Positions 17,540-26,180 of a DNA stretch of 42,161 bases are shown here, in pieces. A program made the position numbers and the translations under genes. Source of the DNA: Melioribacter roseus (lineage in GTDB: Bacteria; Bacteroidota; Ignavibacteria; Ignavibacteriales; Melioribacteraceae); NCBI GenBank assembly GCA_020722005.1, contig DYLP01000021.1, positions 1 through 42,161 on the forward strand, read 5' to 3'. Numbering within the stretch: the first letter of the stretch is position 1; each line of letters opens with the position of its first letter. Below the pieces are notes generated by a model, which was not told where the DNA came from, did not search any database, and was given only the letters and a program-made list of their open reading frames with translations.

Positions 17540-19177
17540 ATGCACAAACGTATATTACTACTACTATTCTTTTTCTATGGAATATCTCTCTATGCTCAAT
17601 TAGCCTCATACGATGAAGTATTGGAAGGAGAGATCAATTCGGATTTAACATTAGACGCAAATAAGAAGTATTTATTGAGGGGATTTGTTAATGTAAATGA
17701 GGGTGCTACATTGACAATCCCCGCCGGTACAATAATATACGGCGAGAAATCTTCGAAAGGGACGTTGATCATAAATCGGGGAGCGAAGATTAACGCAGTA
17801 GGAACACCCAGTCGTCCAATAATATTTACGAGTCAGCAGCCAGCCGGTCAAAGAGGAGCAGGAGATTGGGGAGGAATAATCATAGCAGGTAAGGCAAGAA
17901 TAAATGTGCCAGGAGGAACAGCGGTAATAGAGGGTGGAACAGGTACAATATACGGAGGAGGAGATAATCCGGATGACAACGATAATAGTGGACGAATGAG
18001 TTACGTTAGGATAGAATTTCCGGGTATAGCATTTTTGCCGGATAATGAAATAAATGGTTTGACGTTGGCAGCAGTAGGGCGAGGTACAACGATTGACCAC
18101 ATACAGGTTAGCTATTCTGGAGACGATTCGTATGAATTTTTCGGAGGTACGGTAAATGCAAAGTATTTGATATCGTACAAAGGAGTGGACGATGAATTCG
18201 ATACGGATTTTGGATACAGAGGCAATCTGCAATTTCTGGTAGCATATAGAGACAAAAATATAGCTGACATAAGCGGCAGTAACGGATTTGAATCTGACAA
18301 TGATGGAACGGGAACATTGAACGAGCCCCGTACACGTCCGATATTTTCAAATGTAACGATGATAGGTCCATTGGTTACACCTGATTATACAGAATATAAT
18401 CCTAATTTCAAACGAGGAATGCACTTGCGCAGGTCGACGTTGACGTCGGTATACAATTCAATAATCATGGGTTATCCTGTAGGATTATATCTCGACGGAG
18501 AGAATAGCGTAGCAGGAGCGCAGTCAGATAGTCTACAGATACGCAATACAATAATAGCCGGAGCTCAGAGTGGAAAAAATCTAACGACGAACGTTTCAGG
18601 GTTTGATGTGTCGTCATGGTTTAAGACCTCTTCATATTCGAACCATGAATTTGCAACGAGTGCCGAAGTAAAATTAGTTGATCCATTCAATCAGAGTAAT
18701 CCCAATGCAATTCCAATGGGAGGTTCACCGGCTGCAAGTGGAGCAAGTTTTGATAATCCACGTTTGAGTGGCGGTTTCTTTGAAGTTGTCGACTATATTG
18801 GTGCATTTGATCCTTCAGGTGTTAGATGGGATGAACACTGGGCTAATTACGACCCACAATTTACGGACTATATAATCACGAGCGTGGAAGAGGAATACAC
18901 AAATATAATTTCTGCAGGTTACGAACTGAGTCAGAATTATCCTAATCCGTTTAATCCAACTACCACAATTTCATTTGTATTGCCAAAGTCGGGCAATGTA
19001 AAATTGACAGTTTATAATGTCCTTGGCCAAGAAATCGAAAAATTAATTAACGGGTATAAAGAAGCAGGAAAGTATAATATTAACTGGAACGCAAACAATC
19101 TGCCTTCAGGACTCTACATCTACCGATTGGAAACTGAAAATTACGTAGTATCCAGGAAAATGACATTATTAAAATAA
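17540..19177 (+). CDS. Secreted beta-helix protein with T9SS C-terminal sorting domain, partner of the TonB receptor
   Basis: The product has 545 residues: a signal peptide (MHKRILLLLFFFYGISLYAQ), a long region with glycine/isoleucine-rich turns resembling a right-handed parallel beta-helix at about 30-330 (GATLTIPAGTIIYG, GDWGGIIIAG, then acidic DDSYEFFGG and DDEFDTDFGY), and a T9SS type A sorting domain over the last 80 residues (NYPNPFNPTT...MTLLK). It should be exported through the type IX system and held on the cell surface. The acidic loops could bind metal. It has a perfect ribosome site (AAGGAGGT) 15 bp after the receptor gene, so the two form one unit. The beta-helix part uses ATA for isoleucine far more than the sorting domain or neighbouring genes do. 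Its function is unknown. Confidence 0.88.
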   Translation: MHKRILLLLFFFYGISLYAQLASYDEVLEGEINSDLTLDANKKYLLRGFVNVNEGATLTIPAGTIIYGEKSSKGTLIINRGAKINAVGTPSRPIIFTSQQPAGQRGAGDWGGIIIAGKARINVPGGTAVIEGGTGTIYGGGDNPDDNDNSGRMSYVRIEFPGIAFLPDNEINGLTLAAVGRGTTIDHIQVSYSGDDSYEFFGGTVNAKYLISYKGVDDEFDTDFGYRGNLQFLVAYRDKNIADISGSNGFESDNDGTGTLNEPRTRPIFSNVTMIGPLVTPDYTEYNPNFKRGMHLRRSTLTSVYNSIIMGYPVGLYLDGENSVAGAQSDSLQIRNTIIAGAQSGKNLTTNVSGFDVSSWFKTSSYSNHEFATSAEVKLVDPFNQSNPNAIPMGGSPAASGASFDNPRLSGGFFEVVDYIGAFDPSGVRWDEHWANYDPQFTDYIITSVEEEYTNIISAGYELSQNYPNPFNPTTTISFVLPKSGNVKLTVYNVLGQEIEKLINGYKEAGKYNINWNANNLPSGLYIYRLETENYVVSRKMTLLK

Positions 19178-19199
19178 ACTTCTCTCTCCTCTCTTCCAG

Positions 19200-19229
19200 A
19201 AGGCGTTCCGTTCTCCGGCGGAACGCCTT
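19200..19229 (+). terminator. Strong hairpin terminator after the receptor/beta-helix unit
   Basis: An 11-bp stem AAGGCGTTCCG / CGGAACGCCTT with an 8-nt loop is followed by TTATTTATTTAATT. It starts 22 bp after the stop of the T9SS protein and ends the two-gene unit. The rest of the gap to 19443 is AT-rich, with scattered TTTACA motifs (19352, 19361, 19376) that are not 11-bp phased, and no gene. Confidence 0.85.
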
Positions 19230-19443
19230 ATTTATTTAATTCCCTTATTTCCTCAGCTGAAAACTAAGTTAATCTTTATTTGAACTTTTTTAATATGCTC
19301 TTACCTTAGACTTAAAATTTGCACAAATGAGGCAATGCCCGGTAATAAATATTTACAGCATTTACACGAACAAAATTTACAGGTATTCTGTAAAATTTAT
19401 ACAATCATATAATTTATACCTCACTTTTATAGAATCAATAGAT

Positions 19444-19488
19444 TTAACAATTTCTTAACATTTCGAATACTTATAATTCTTATAATTG
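19444..19488 (+). promoter_or_regulatory. Pho-box-like promoter of the porin-pst operon
   Basis: TTAACA at 19444 and 19455 (11-bp period) is followed by a degenerate third unit at 19466 and TATAATTG at 19481-19488. The second repeat is 26 bp from the -10, exactly as the third repeat is at 14664. This shared register supports one regulator for both promoters. Confidence 0.65.
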
Positions 19489-19526
19489 TGTAATGCATTT
19501 TTAAAAACCGGAGAGAGAGGAGAGAA

Positions 19527-20543
19527 GTGAGCAAGAAAATTGTTCTACCAGAAATTACGTTCTTTTTAATGATTACAATTCAGATATCAGCACAAAACCT
19601 TCCAAAAATAAGCGGACTTGTATTTGGGGATTATTTTTACAACGTTAAACATAATATTAATCAGGATAGTGACATCAACGGATTTCAATTCAGAAGAATT
19701 TATTTTACAACTGACTTTAAAATATCCGAAAAGTTCAGTACGCGTTTCAGACTCGAATCGAGCTGGCAGAATTCAAATTTTAATACTATAGTCAGAGATG
19801 CATGGTTGAAATGGAACGGGATTTTCGATGGCTCGGATGTTATAATCGGTTTATCGCCAACTCCGGCTTTCAGTGTTTCAGAAGAAGCATGGGGGTACCG
19901 CTTCCTTGAAAAAACGATTCTCGATTATAACAAAATCGTATCGAGCAGAGATATGGGGCTTGACCTTAAAGGTAATCTGACATCAAACGGTAATATCAAA
20001 TACTGGCTTAAAATTGGCAACAATTCCAAAAGCGGAATAGAGAACGACAAATACAAAAGATACTATTCGCTTTTGCAGTTCAATCCTACGGACGATATTA
20101 CACTGACAGCATATTTTGATTATGCTTCTTCGGGTAGGATTGAGGACGGATTTACAAATTCATTCAAAGACAACAACAGTATTGTAACGGCTGTCTTCCT
20201 TGGTTATTCGTATAATAATTTTAATTTTGGAGTCGAGTCGTTCTACTGTAAAATTGAAAATAATTTCTATAAATCTTTAACGTCTCCGCTTACACACCAA
20301 AATTCATATGGTGTGTCAGCATGGAGTCATTTCCGATTAAAAGAAAAATTAAAACTCATTTGTCGTATCGATTATTTCGAACCGAATACGGATTTATCTA
20401 AAGACGAAAATACACTAATTCTTGCAGCTCTGGATTTTATTCCCGATAAATCGGTTCATATTTCTCCCAATATTGAGATCGTTACTTACGGCAGTGGAGA
20501 CCCGGATATCGTTCCGCGCATTTCGTTTTACTGGAAATTTTAA
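19527..20543 (+). CDS. Phosphate-selective porin O/P-family outer-membrane protein
   Basis: This is a barrel porin of the OprP/OprO type, expected to let phosphate or polyphosphate cross the outer membrane. It has 338 residues: signal peptide (MSKKIVLPEITFFLMITIQISAQ), then alternating beta strands such as NGFQFRRIYFTTDFKISEKFSTRFRLE and RDAWLKW, ending in the aromatic FYWKF. The start is GTG at 19527, 6-15 bp after a purine run with GAGAGGAGAG. It is the first gene of a seven-gene run with pstS 22 bp downstream, and has a Pho-box-like promoter, which supports phosphate as substrate. Confidence 0.86.
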   Translation: MSKKIVLPEITFFLMITIQISAQNLPKISGLVFGDYFYNVKHNINQDSDINGFQFRRIYFTTDFKISEKFSTRFRLESSWQNSNFNTIVRDAWLKWNGIFDGSDVIIGLSPTPAFSVSEEAWGYRFLEKTILDYNKIVSSRDMGLDLKGNLTSNGNIKYWLKIGNNSKSGIENDKYKRYYSLLQFNPTDDITLTAYFDYASSGRIEDGFTNSFKDNNSIVTAVFLGYSYNNFNFGVESFYCKIENNFYKSLTSPLTHQNSYGVSAWSHFRLKEKLKLICRIDYFEPNTDLSKDENTLILAALDFIPDKSVHISPNIEIVTYGSGDPDIVPRISFYWKF

Positions 20544-20565
20544 TATTTAATAAAAAGGAGAAAAG

Positions 20566-21615
20566 ATGTACAACAAAATAGTTTATTTAATGATATTCAT
20601 GATCGCAGGTATGATAAACGTCCCGGCGCAGGTAAAGCTCAACGGAGCCGGTGCGACTTTCCCATACGTTATTTATTCAAAATGGTTCGACGAATTTCAT
20701 AAACAAACAGGCGTACAGATTAATTATCAATCGATTGGAAGTGGCGGGGGAATTAAACAAGTAATCGAAGGGACAGTCGATTTCGGCGCAAGCGACGGAC
20801 CGATGAGCGACGAACAGCTTAAAGAAGCTAAAGCTAAACAGGGTACAGATATAATTCATATGCCCACAGTTCTCGGTGCTGTTGTGCTCAGCTATAATCT
20901 ACCTGAAGTAAAAGAAAAAATTAAACTCGACGGGCAAACAATTGCCGATATTTTCCTTGGAAAGATTTATAAGTGGAACGATAAAAGAATTGCTAAACTT
21001 AATCCGGGAGTTAAACTCCCTAACAAAAGCATAATTGTAGTCCATCGTTCAGACGGCAGTGGCACGACTTTCATCTATACGCATTATCTTTCAAATGTTA
21101 GCAAAGAATGGGCTAAAAAAGTAGGCTACAATACATCGGTTAACTGGCCTATCGGATTGGGTGGCAAAGGGAATGAAGGCGTGGCTGGAATGATTAAGCA
21201 AACTTCTGGTGCAATTGGATATGTGGAGCTTGCTTATGCAGTAAAAAATAAACTTCCATATGCTCTCATAAAAAATCGAGCTGGAAATTTTATCGAAGCG
21301 AATTTCAAGACGGTTTCAGCCGCTTCCGACGGCGCTGCTAATAATATGCCGGATGACCTGCGAGCCATGATTACTAATGCCGACGGAAAAAATTCCTATC
21401 CAATTTCCGGTTTTACCTGGCTTCTGATTTATAAAAATATGAAAGACAAAAAGAAAACCGAAGCACTGGTCAAATTTTTAAGATGGGCTTTGACCAAAGG
21501 TGAATCGTATGCTGAAAGTCTTTACTATGCTCCTTTACCACCTTCAGTTGTTAAATTGTGTATGAAAAAAATCGATATGCTGACGGTAAATGGAAAACCG
21601 ATAGAGGTGAAATAA
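20566..21615 (+). CDS. pstS: Periplasmic phosphate-binding protein
   Basis: PstS captures phosphate for the Pst ABC importer. The 349-residue product has a signal peptide (through about INVPAQ), and the phosphate-site segments GAGATFPYVIYSKW, SIGSGGGIKQ, FGASDGPMS and HRSDGSGTTFIYTHYLS, all intact. No lipobox cysteine is seen, so it is soluble. AAGGAG precedes the ATG. It lies between the OprP-like porin gene and pstC. Confidence 0.96.
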   Translation: MYNKIVYLMIFMIAGMINVPAQVKLNGAGATFPYVIYSKWFDEFHKQTGVQINYQSIGSGGGIKQVIEGTVDFGASDGPMSDEQLKEAKAKQGTDIIHMPTVLGAVVLSYNLPEVKEKIKLDGQTIADIFLGKIYKWNDKRIAKLNPGVKLPNKSIIVVHRSDGSGTTFIYTHYLSNVSKEWAKKVGYNTSVNWPIGLGGKGNEGVAGMIKQTSGAIGYVELAYAVKNKLPYALIKNRAGNFIEANFKTVSAASDGAANNMPDDLRAMITNADGKNSYPISGFTWLLIYKNMKDKKKTEALVKFLRWALTKGESYAESLYYAPLPPSVVKLCMKKIDMLTVNGKPIEVK

Positions 21616-21629
21616 ATTTAATAGGAAAA

Positions 21630-22574
21630 ATGAAATCCGTTAAAAAATCAGTAAAATCGTCACGTGTTTATATCGGCGACTTAATTTATGAAAAGATGAC
21701 TTTGATTTTTGCCATCATAGTCTTTATGATGGTAATATTGATGGGATACGAAATGTATATCAATTCGAAAATGTCGATAGATAAATTCGGGTGGAATTTT
21801 CTAACCGAGACAACATGGGACCCCGTAGAGGAAATCTACGGGGCTCTTCCGTCAATTTACGGAACGTTAGTTTCTTCATTCCTTGCATTGTTGATGGTGG
21901 TTCCACTTAGTCTGGCTGTTGCCATTTATCTGGCAGAATCTGCTCCGGGATGGCTCGAAAAACCTTTGTCCTTTATGGTCGAATTATTAGCTGGCGTACC
22001 GAGTATTGTTTATGGCTTGTGGGGAATATTTGTGCTGGTTCCCTGGTTGCGCGAAGAAGTCGAACCGTTTCTCAATGAACATTTCGGATTTCTACCTTTC
22101 TTTGACGGACCTATGTATGGATTCGGCATGCTGGCAGCCGCAATTATTCTCTCTATTATGGTACTGCCAATTATTACTTCGATATCACGTGACATTATGA
22201 AATCGGTACCATCTATACAAAAAGAAGCAGCTCTTGCATTGGGGGCTACAAAATGGGAAGCCATTAAAATTGTATTGAAGAATTCAAAATCGGGAATCCT
22301 CGGCGCTATTATGCTCGGATTGGGAAGAGCAATTGGAGAAACAATGGCTGTAACAATGGTTATTGGCAATCGCCCGATTATTTCAGAATCGCTTTTTGAT
22401 CCTGGATACACTATGGCAAGTATTATTGCCAATGAATTTACAGAAGCTACTACCGAACTCTATTTGAGTGCATTAATCGAACTGGCGTTAATTCTGTTCG
22501 TTATAACAATCATTATAAATATTGCGGCACGTTTATTAGTCTGGAGTCTGGAAAAACAATGGAAGCGGAATTAA
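21630..22574 (+). CDS. pstC: Phosphate ABC transporter permease
   Basis: PstC is an inner-membrane subunit of the phosphate importer. I start it at the ATG at 21630, which has AGGA in front and follows pstS by 14 bp; an in-frame ATG at 21558 would lie inside pstS. The 314-residue product has about six membrane helices, the family stretch GVPSIVYGLWGIFVLVPW, and the ATPase-coupling EAA loop KEAALALGATKWEAIKIVL. Its end overlaps pstA by 16 bp. Confidence 0.94.
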   Translation: MKSVKKSVKSSRVYIGDLIYEKMTLIFAIIVFMMVILMGYEMYINSKMSIDKFGWNFLTETTWDPVEEIYGALPSIYGTLVSSFLALLMVVPLSLAVAIYLAESAPGWLEKPLSFMVELLAGVPSIVYGLWGIFVLVPWLREEVEPFLNEHFGFLPFFDGPMYGFGMLAAAIILSIMVLPIITSISRDIMKSVPSIQKEAALALGATKWEAIKIVLKNSKSGILGAIMLGLGRAIGETMAVTMVIGNRPIISESLFDPGYTMASIIANEFTEATTELYLSALIELALILFVITIIINIAARLLVWSLEKQWKRN

Positions 22575-23425
22575 AAAATTACAAACGTCGACTGAAATAC
22601 AGAAAAGCGATTAATTTAATCGTTAATTCATTAACATTCATTGCTGCGTTGATTGCTATTCTGCCGCTACTTTTAATTTTTTATTACACGGTTTCGAAAG
22701 GCATCAGCAGATTGAACCTCGAATTTTTCATCGAGATGCCCAAACCTGTAGGTGAATCCGGCGGAGGAATGGCAAATGCGATTGTAGGAACATTGATTTT
22801 GGTGGGAATAGGAGGTGTAATCGGATTGCCCGTTGGAATTATGTCAGGAATTTATCTGGCTGAATTTGGAAATAACAAATTCGGACAATTATTGAGATTT
22901 TTGACGGATGTTTTAAGCGGTGTTCCGTCGATTGTTATTGGTGTTGTTGCCTATACAATTGTTGTTATTCCGATGGAACAATTTTCTGCATTGGCAGGTG
23001 GAGTAGCACTGGCAATTCTTATGATTCCAACAATTACCAGAACTACGGAAGAAATGATTAAGTTGGTTCCACATAGCTATCGCGAAGCAGGACTCGGATT
23101 GGGTATTCCAAAATGGAAAACTTCTCTATTCATTGTTTTGAGAACAGCCTGGAAAGGGATTGCAACCGGCGTATTGCTCGGGTTATCTAGAGCAGCAGGT
23201 GAAACAGCACCATTGTTATTCACGGCACTCGGCAACCGATTCTGGTCTACAAATGTTTTTGAACCGATTGCTTCTCTTACGGTTTACATCTATGATTATG
23301 CACGAGCTCCTTTTGAAGACTGGAATGCTCAAGCCTGGACTGCTGCACTTGTTCTGATAATTTTAATTTCTTTACTAAGTTTAACATTCAAAATAATTAC
23401 TCGTTCAAAATACAAAACCAATTGA
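22559..23425 (+). CDS. pstA: Phosphate ABC transporter permease
   Basis: PstA is the second membrane subunit of the importer. It has 288 residues, about six helices, the paralogous stretch [17 protein letters not shown], and the EAA coupling loop [21 protein letters not shown]. It starts inside the last codons of pstC and its stop overlaps a TTG start of the first pstB, so the operon is tightly coupled. Confidence 0.94.
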   Translation: MEAELKNYKRRLKYRKAINLIVNSLTFIAALIAILPLLLIFYYTVSKGISRLNLEFFIEMPKPVGESGGGMANAIVGTLILVGIGGVIGLPVGIMSGIYLAEFGNNKFGQLLRFLTDVLSGVPSIVIGVVAYTIVVIPMEQFSALAGGVALAILMIPTITRTTEEMIKLVPHSYREAGLGLGIPKWKTSLFIVLRTAWKGIATGVLLGLSRAAGETAPLLFTALGNRFWSTNVFEPIASLTVYIYDYARAPFEDWNAQAWTAALVLIILISLLSLTFKIITRSKYKTN

Positions 23426-24237
23426 ATTTGTCCGTGAGCAGAATACCTGTAACAAATATTATTTACGAAAGTAGCAAAGTAACCGAAGAAGAGGCTTTAA
23501 TTTCTACAAAAAGCTTATCGGCATACTTCGGTGAAAAACAGGCTCTGTTTGAGGTTAATCTAAATATTCCTGAAAAACAGGTTACCGCTATTATTGGTCC
23601 TTCCGGGTGCGGTAAGTCTACGTTCCTTCGCTGCCTGAACAGAATGCACGAAGTAATAGGTGGAACTTATACCGGAAGTATTTTATTCGACCGCACTGAT
23701 TTAAGAGATATCAACCCGGTAGAACTCAGAAGAAGAATTGGAATGGTATTTCAGAAACCGAATCCGTTTCCAACGATGTCGATAATGAATAATGTGGTCG
23801 CCGGGTTAAAATTAAACGGAATGCGCGATAAAAAATTATTAAAAGAAATTGCCGAGGAAAATTTAAAGAAAGTCGGATTGTGGGATGAAGTAAAAGATAA
23901 TCTTAACCGTTCTGGCGCCAGTATTTCTGGCGGTCAACAACAAAGATTATGCATTGCACGTACAATTGCTCTTAATCCCGAAGTGATTTTAATGGACGAA
24001 CCGACAAGTGCTTTAGACCCGATTGCCACTGCTAAAATAGAAGATTTGATCTATGAATTGAAAAAAGAATATACCATTATAATTGTAACGCACAACATGC
24101 AACAGGCTGCTCGAATAAGCGACTATACGGCTTTCTTTTATATGGGAAGATTGATTGAATTCGACAATACAAAAAAAATATTTACTAATCCTTCAAAAAA
24201 ACAGACTGAAGAATATATTTCCGGACGTTTCGGTTGA
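23422..24237 (+). CDS. pstB: Phosphate ABC transporter ATPase, first copy
   Basis: This is the ATPase of the phosphate importer. Walker [10 protein letters not shown] is at 59-67, the Q loop is in VFQKPNPFP, the signature is [15 protein letters not shown], Walker B is VILMDEP with TSALDP, and the switch His is in VTHNMQQ. It is complete and about 30 residues longer at the N-terminus than usual. The start is uncertain: TTG at 23422 overlaps the pstA stop (TTGA) and GTG at 23434 is an alternative; neither has a ribosome site. A second pstB follows 4 bp later. Confidence 0.93.
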   Translation: MNLSVSRIPVTNIIYESSKVTEEEALISTKSLSAYFGEKQALFEVNLNIPEKQVTAIIGPSGCGKSTFLRCLNRMHEVIGGTYTGSILFDRTDLRDINPVELRRRIGMVFQKPNPFPTMSIMNNVVAGLKLNGMRDKKLLKEIAEENLKKVGLWDEVKDNLNRSGASISGGQQQRLCIARTIALNPEVILMDEPTSALDPIATAKIEDLIYELKKEYTIIIVTHNMQQAARISDYTAFFYMGRLIEFDNTKKIFTNPSKKQTEEYISGRFG

Positions 24238-24241
24238 TATC

Positions 24242-24994
24242 ATGAATATTATAGAAGTAAAAAATCTCAACCTATTTTACGGTAAGTTCCAGGCATTGAA
24301 AGATATTTCGATTGATATTAAAATGAACAAGATTACTGCACTTATTGGACCTTCAGGTTGCGGTAAATCGACATTCCTTAGATGCCTCAACAGGATGAAC
24401 GATTTGATAAACGGAGTTAAAATTAAAGGGGACGTCATAATAGACGGTAAAAATATCTATAAAGACAGAATCGATATCGTAGAATTGAGGAAAAATGTCG
24501 GAATGATTTTTCAAAAATCGAATCCCTTTCCGATGTCAATTTTCGACAATGTAGCATATGGTCCCCGTATCAACGGTATACGCGATAAAAAACAACTCGA
24601 AGAAATTGTTGAAAATACTCTAAGAAAGGCTGCTCTCTGGGAAGAAGTAAAAGACGACCTGAAAAAGAGTGGAATGTCGCTAAGCGGTGGTCAACAGCAG
24701 AGGCTTTGTATTGCGCGCGCCCTTGCCGTCGAACCTAAAATAATTTTAATGGACGAACCAGCAAGCGCTCTTGACCCGATTTCCACTACTAAAATCGAGG
24801 ACTTAATTTTTGAGTTGAAAAAAAATTATACAATTGTTATAGTTACACATAATATGCAACAGGCTGCCCGTGTAAGTGACGAAACTGCATTATTTTATAT
24901 GGGTGAATTGATTGAATTTAACGAAACAAAAAAATTATTTACCGCACCCGAAAATGAAAAAACAGAAGCTTATATAAGCGGTAAATTTGGATAA
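24242..24994 (+). CDS. pstB: Phosphate ABC transporter ATPase, second tandem copy
   Basis: This is a second complete PstB of 250 residues. Walker [10 protein letters not shown] is at 36-44; the Q loop [20 protein letters not shown], signature [16 protein letters not shown], Walker [14 protein letters not shown] and switch VTHNMQQ follow. The start is the ATG at 24242; the frame is open upstream but that part lies within the first pstB. The two copies are alike around the catalytic motifs but differ in the stretch after the Q loop ([15 protein letters not shown] against [16 protein letters not shown]), so this is an old duplication or two acquired lineages. This copy has the more usual PstB form (FDNVAYGPR). 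Confidence 0.94.
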   Translation: MNIIEVKNLNLFYGKFQALKDISIDIKMNKITALIGPSGCGKSTFLRCLNRMNDLINGVKIKGDVIIDGKNIYKDRIDIVELRKNVGMIFQKSNPFPMSIFDNVAYGPRINGIRDKKQLEEIVENTLRKAALWEEVKDDLKKSGMSLSGGQQQRLCIARALAVEPKIILMDEPASALDPISTTKIEDLIFELKKNYTIVIVTHNMQQAARVSDETALFYMGELIEFNETKKLFTAPENEKTEAYISGKFG

Positions 24995-25009
24995 TTAAAC
25001 GGAGTAATT

Positions 25010-25705
25010 ATGCAGGAACATTTTAACGCTGAAATAGAAAGTCTTAAAAATAATCTTATTAAAATGGCTTCGATTGTCGATGAACAAGTCGAAAGGGTAA
25101 TTGAAGCGCTCGAAACCGGTAAAGTCGAATTATGTCAGGGAGTTAAATCGCGTGATCTTGAAGTTGATGCCTACGACAATTTAATTCAAGCTCAATGTGA
25201 AAATATTCTGGCTCTGTTTCAACCTTTTGCTGCCGACCTCCGTTTTATTATCTCTGCAATGATGATCAATAATCAACTTGAACGCTGCGGCGATATAGCC
25301 GTTAACATTGCCAAACGCGTAAAAAAAACAGCTAACAATTATCCTCTGATTGTCGAAGCGCAAATTAACGAAATGGGTAAGCAAGCACGTAAAATGTTAA
25401 AAGACGCAATCAATTCTTATATTTATAACGACAGCCAACTGGCTGAAACCGTTATGAAAGAAGACGAAATTGTCGATCAGTTTAATAAACAAGCTTTCAA
25501 ATTCCTCGTTTCAAAAATGCAATCTAATCCGGAATTAATCGAGCCGTGTTCACATTTGATTGTTATGACAAAACATATTGAACGACTTGCCGACCACGCT
25601 ACAAATATTGCCGAGGACTTGGTTTTTTATGTAGAAGCAAAAATAATTTCTCACAAAAAGAAATTGCAAAAGCTGGAAAAAGATCAACCAGAAGATGATA
25701 ATTGA
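25010..25705 (+). CDS. phoU: Phosphate signalling regulator
   Basis: PhoU links the Pst transporter to the PhoR sensor kinase and dampens the phosphate response. The 231-residue helical protein has two three-helix repeats with the family signatures RDLEVDAYDNLIQ, PFAADLRFIISAMMINNQLERCGDIAVNIAKR and HIERLADHATNIAEDLVFYVEAK. GGAG precedes the ATG and it follows the second pstB by 15 bp. It closes the operon; phoB and phoR are not in the window. Confidence 0.95.
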   Translation: MQEHFNAEIESLKNNLIKMASIVDEQVERVIEALETGKVELCQGVKSRDLEVDAYDNLIQAQCENILALFQPFAADLRFIISAMMINNQLERCGDIAVNIAKRVKKTANNYPLIVEAQINEMGKQARKMLKDAINSYIYNDSQLAETVMKEDEIVDQFNKQAFKFLVSKMQSNPELIEPCSHLIVMTKHIERLADHATNIAEDLVFYVEAKIISHKKKLQKLEKDQPEDDN

Positions 25706-25849
25706 TATTCTGTATTCTATAGTAAATGGATGAAAACTTATGGATAATGTTTGATAGTTTTTGTGGCAATTATTAGCTCTGAGATACTACGATTGATGTA
25801 ACTTAATAATATAACTGAAAGACTAACTTTCTCATCAAAGACAATCCTA

Positions 25850-25890
25850 TCTCTCTGTTCTTGGCGTACTCTGCGGTTTACTTAACCTCC
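25850..25890. repeat. Low-complexity phrase repeat, CTCTGTTC..GTACTCTGCGG type
   Basis: The stretch TCTCTCTGTTCTTGGCG followed by TACTCTGCGGTTTAC resembles a short CTCTG-based phrase that recurs between genes in many unrelated bacterial genomes. It is the third kind of short-period intergenic repeat in the window. Assignment rests on recognition of the pattern, not on copies inside this window. Confidence 0.4.
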
Positions 25891-26180
25891 GTACATAAAA
25901 ACTATTTACCTGCCAACAGACTTAGAACGGATAAAGTAATTCTTGGGAGTATTTCTTTTTCATAAATACTGATGGATATTAAATAAACTGGCATACATAT
26001 TGAGCTAATAAAAAAAGAATTATTACTCCAAACTGGAAATATTTTTACTTTTTAAGAATTTCCAGTCGTGTTATTTTTATTAAAATTATAATTTTTTATT
26101 AAAAACATAATTAAAAAGGTACCTTAGAGGGAACTTAAGAAAACATCATAATCAAGTCTAATAAAATTTCTAGTTTAACT
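25891..26180. other. Rest of the phoU-to-glycan-locus gap; one hairpin, no gene
   Basis: With the repeat before it, this forms the 475-bp gap after phoU. It holds one clear structure, a 9-bp inverted repeat ACTGGAAAT / ATTTCCAGT (26032-26040 and 26058-26066) with a 17-nt spacer, which could be an operator or a weak terminator. GGTACC and CTTAAG lie closer to the next gene. I see no open frame of note. Confidence 0.5.

Noticed and set aside
17672-18232. Long minus-strand frame inside the beta-helix gene
   Set aside because: It mirrors the repetitive coding strand; no start context, and the translation is Cys/Tyr-rich and unlike a folded protein.
19352-19381. TTTACA motifs before the porin gene as further Pho boxes
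   Set aside because: Their spacing is 9 and 15 bp, not 11, and they lie about 100 bp upstream of the -10, so they do not fit the register.
21558-21629. Upstream start for pstC
   Set aside because: It lies inside pstS and lacks a ribosome site; the ATG at 21630 has AGGA and follows the pstS stop.
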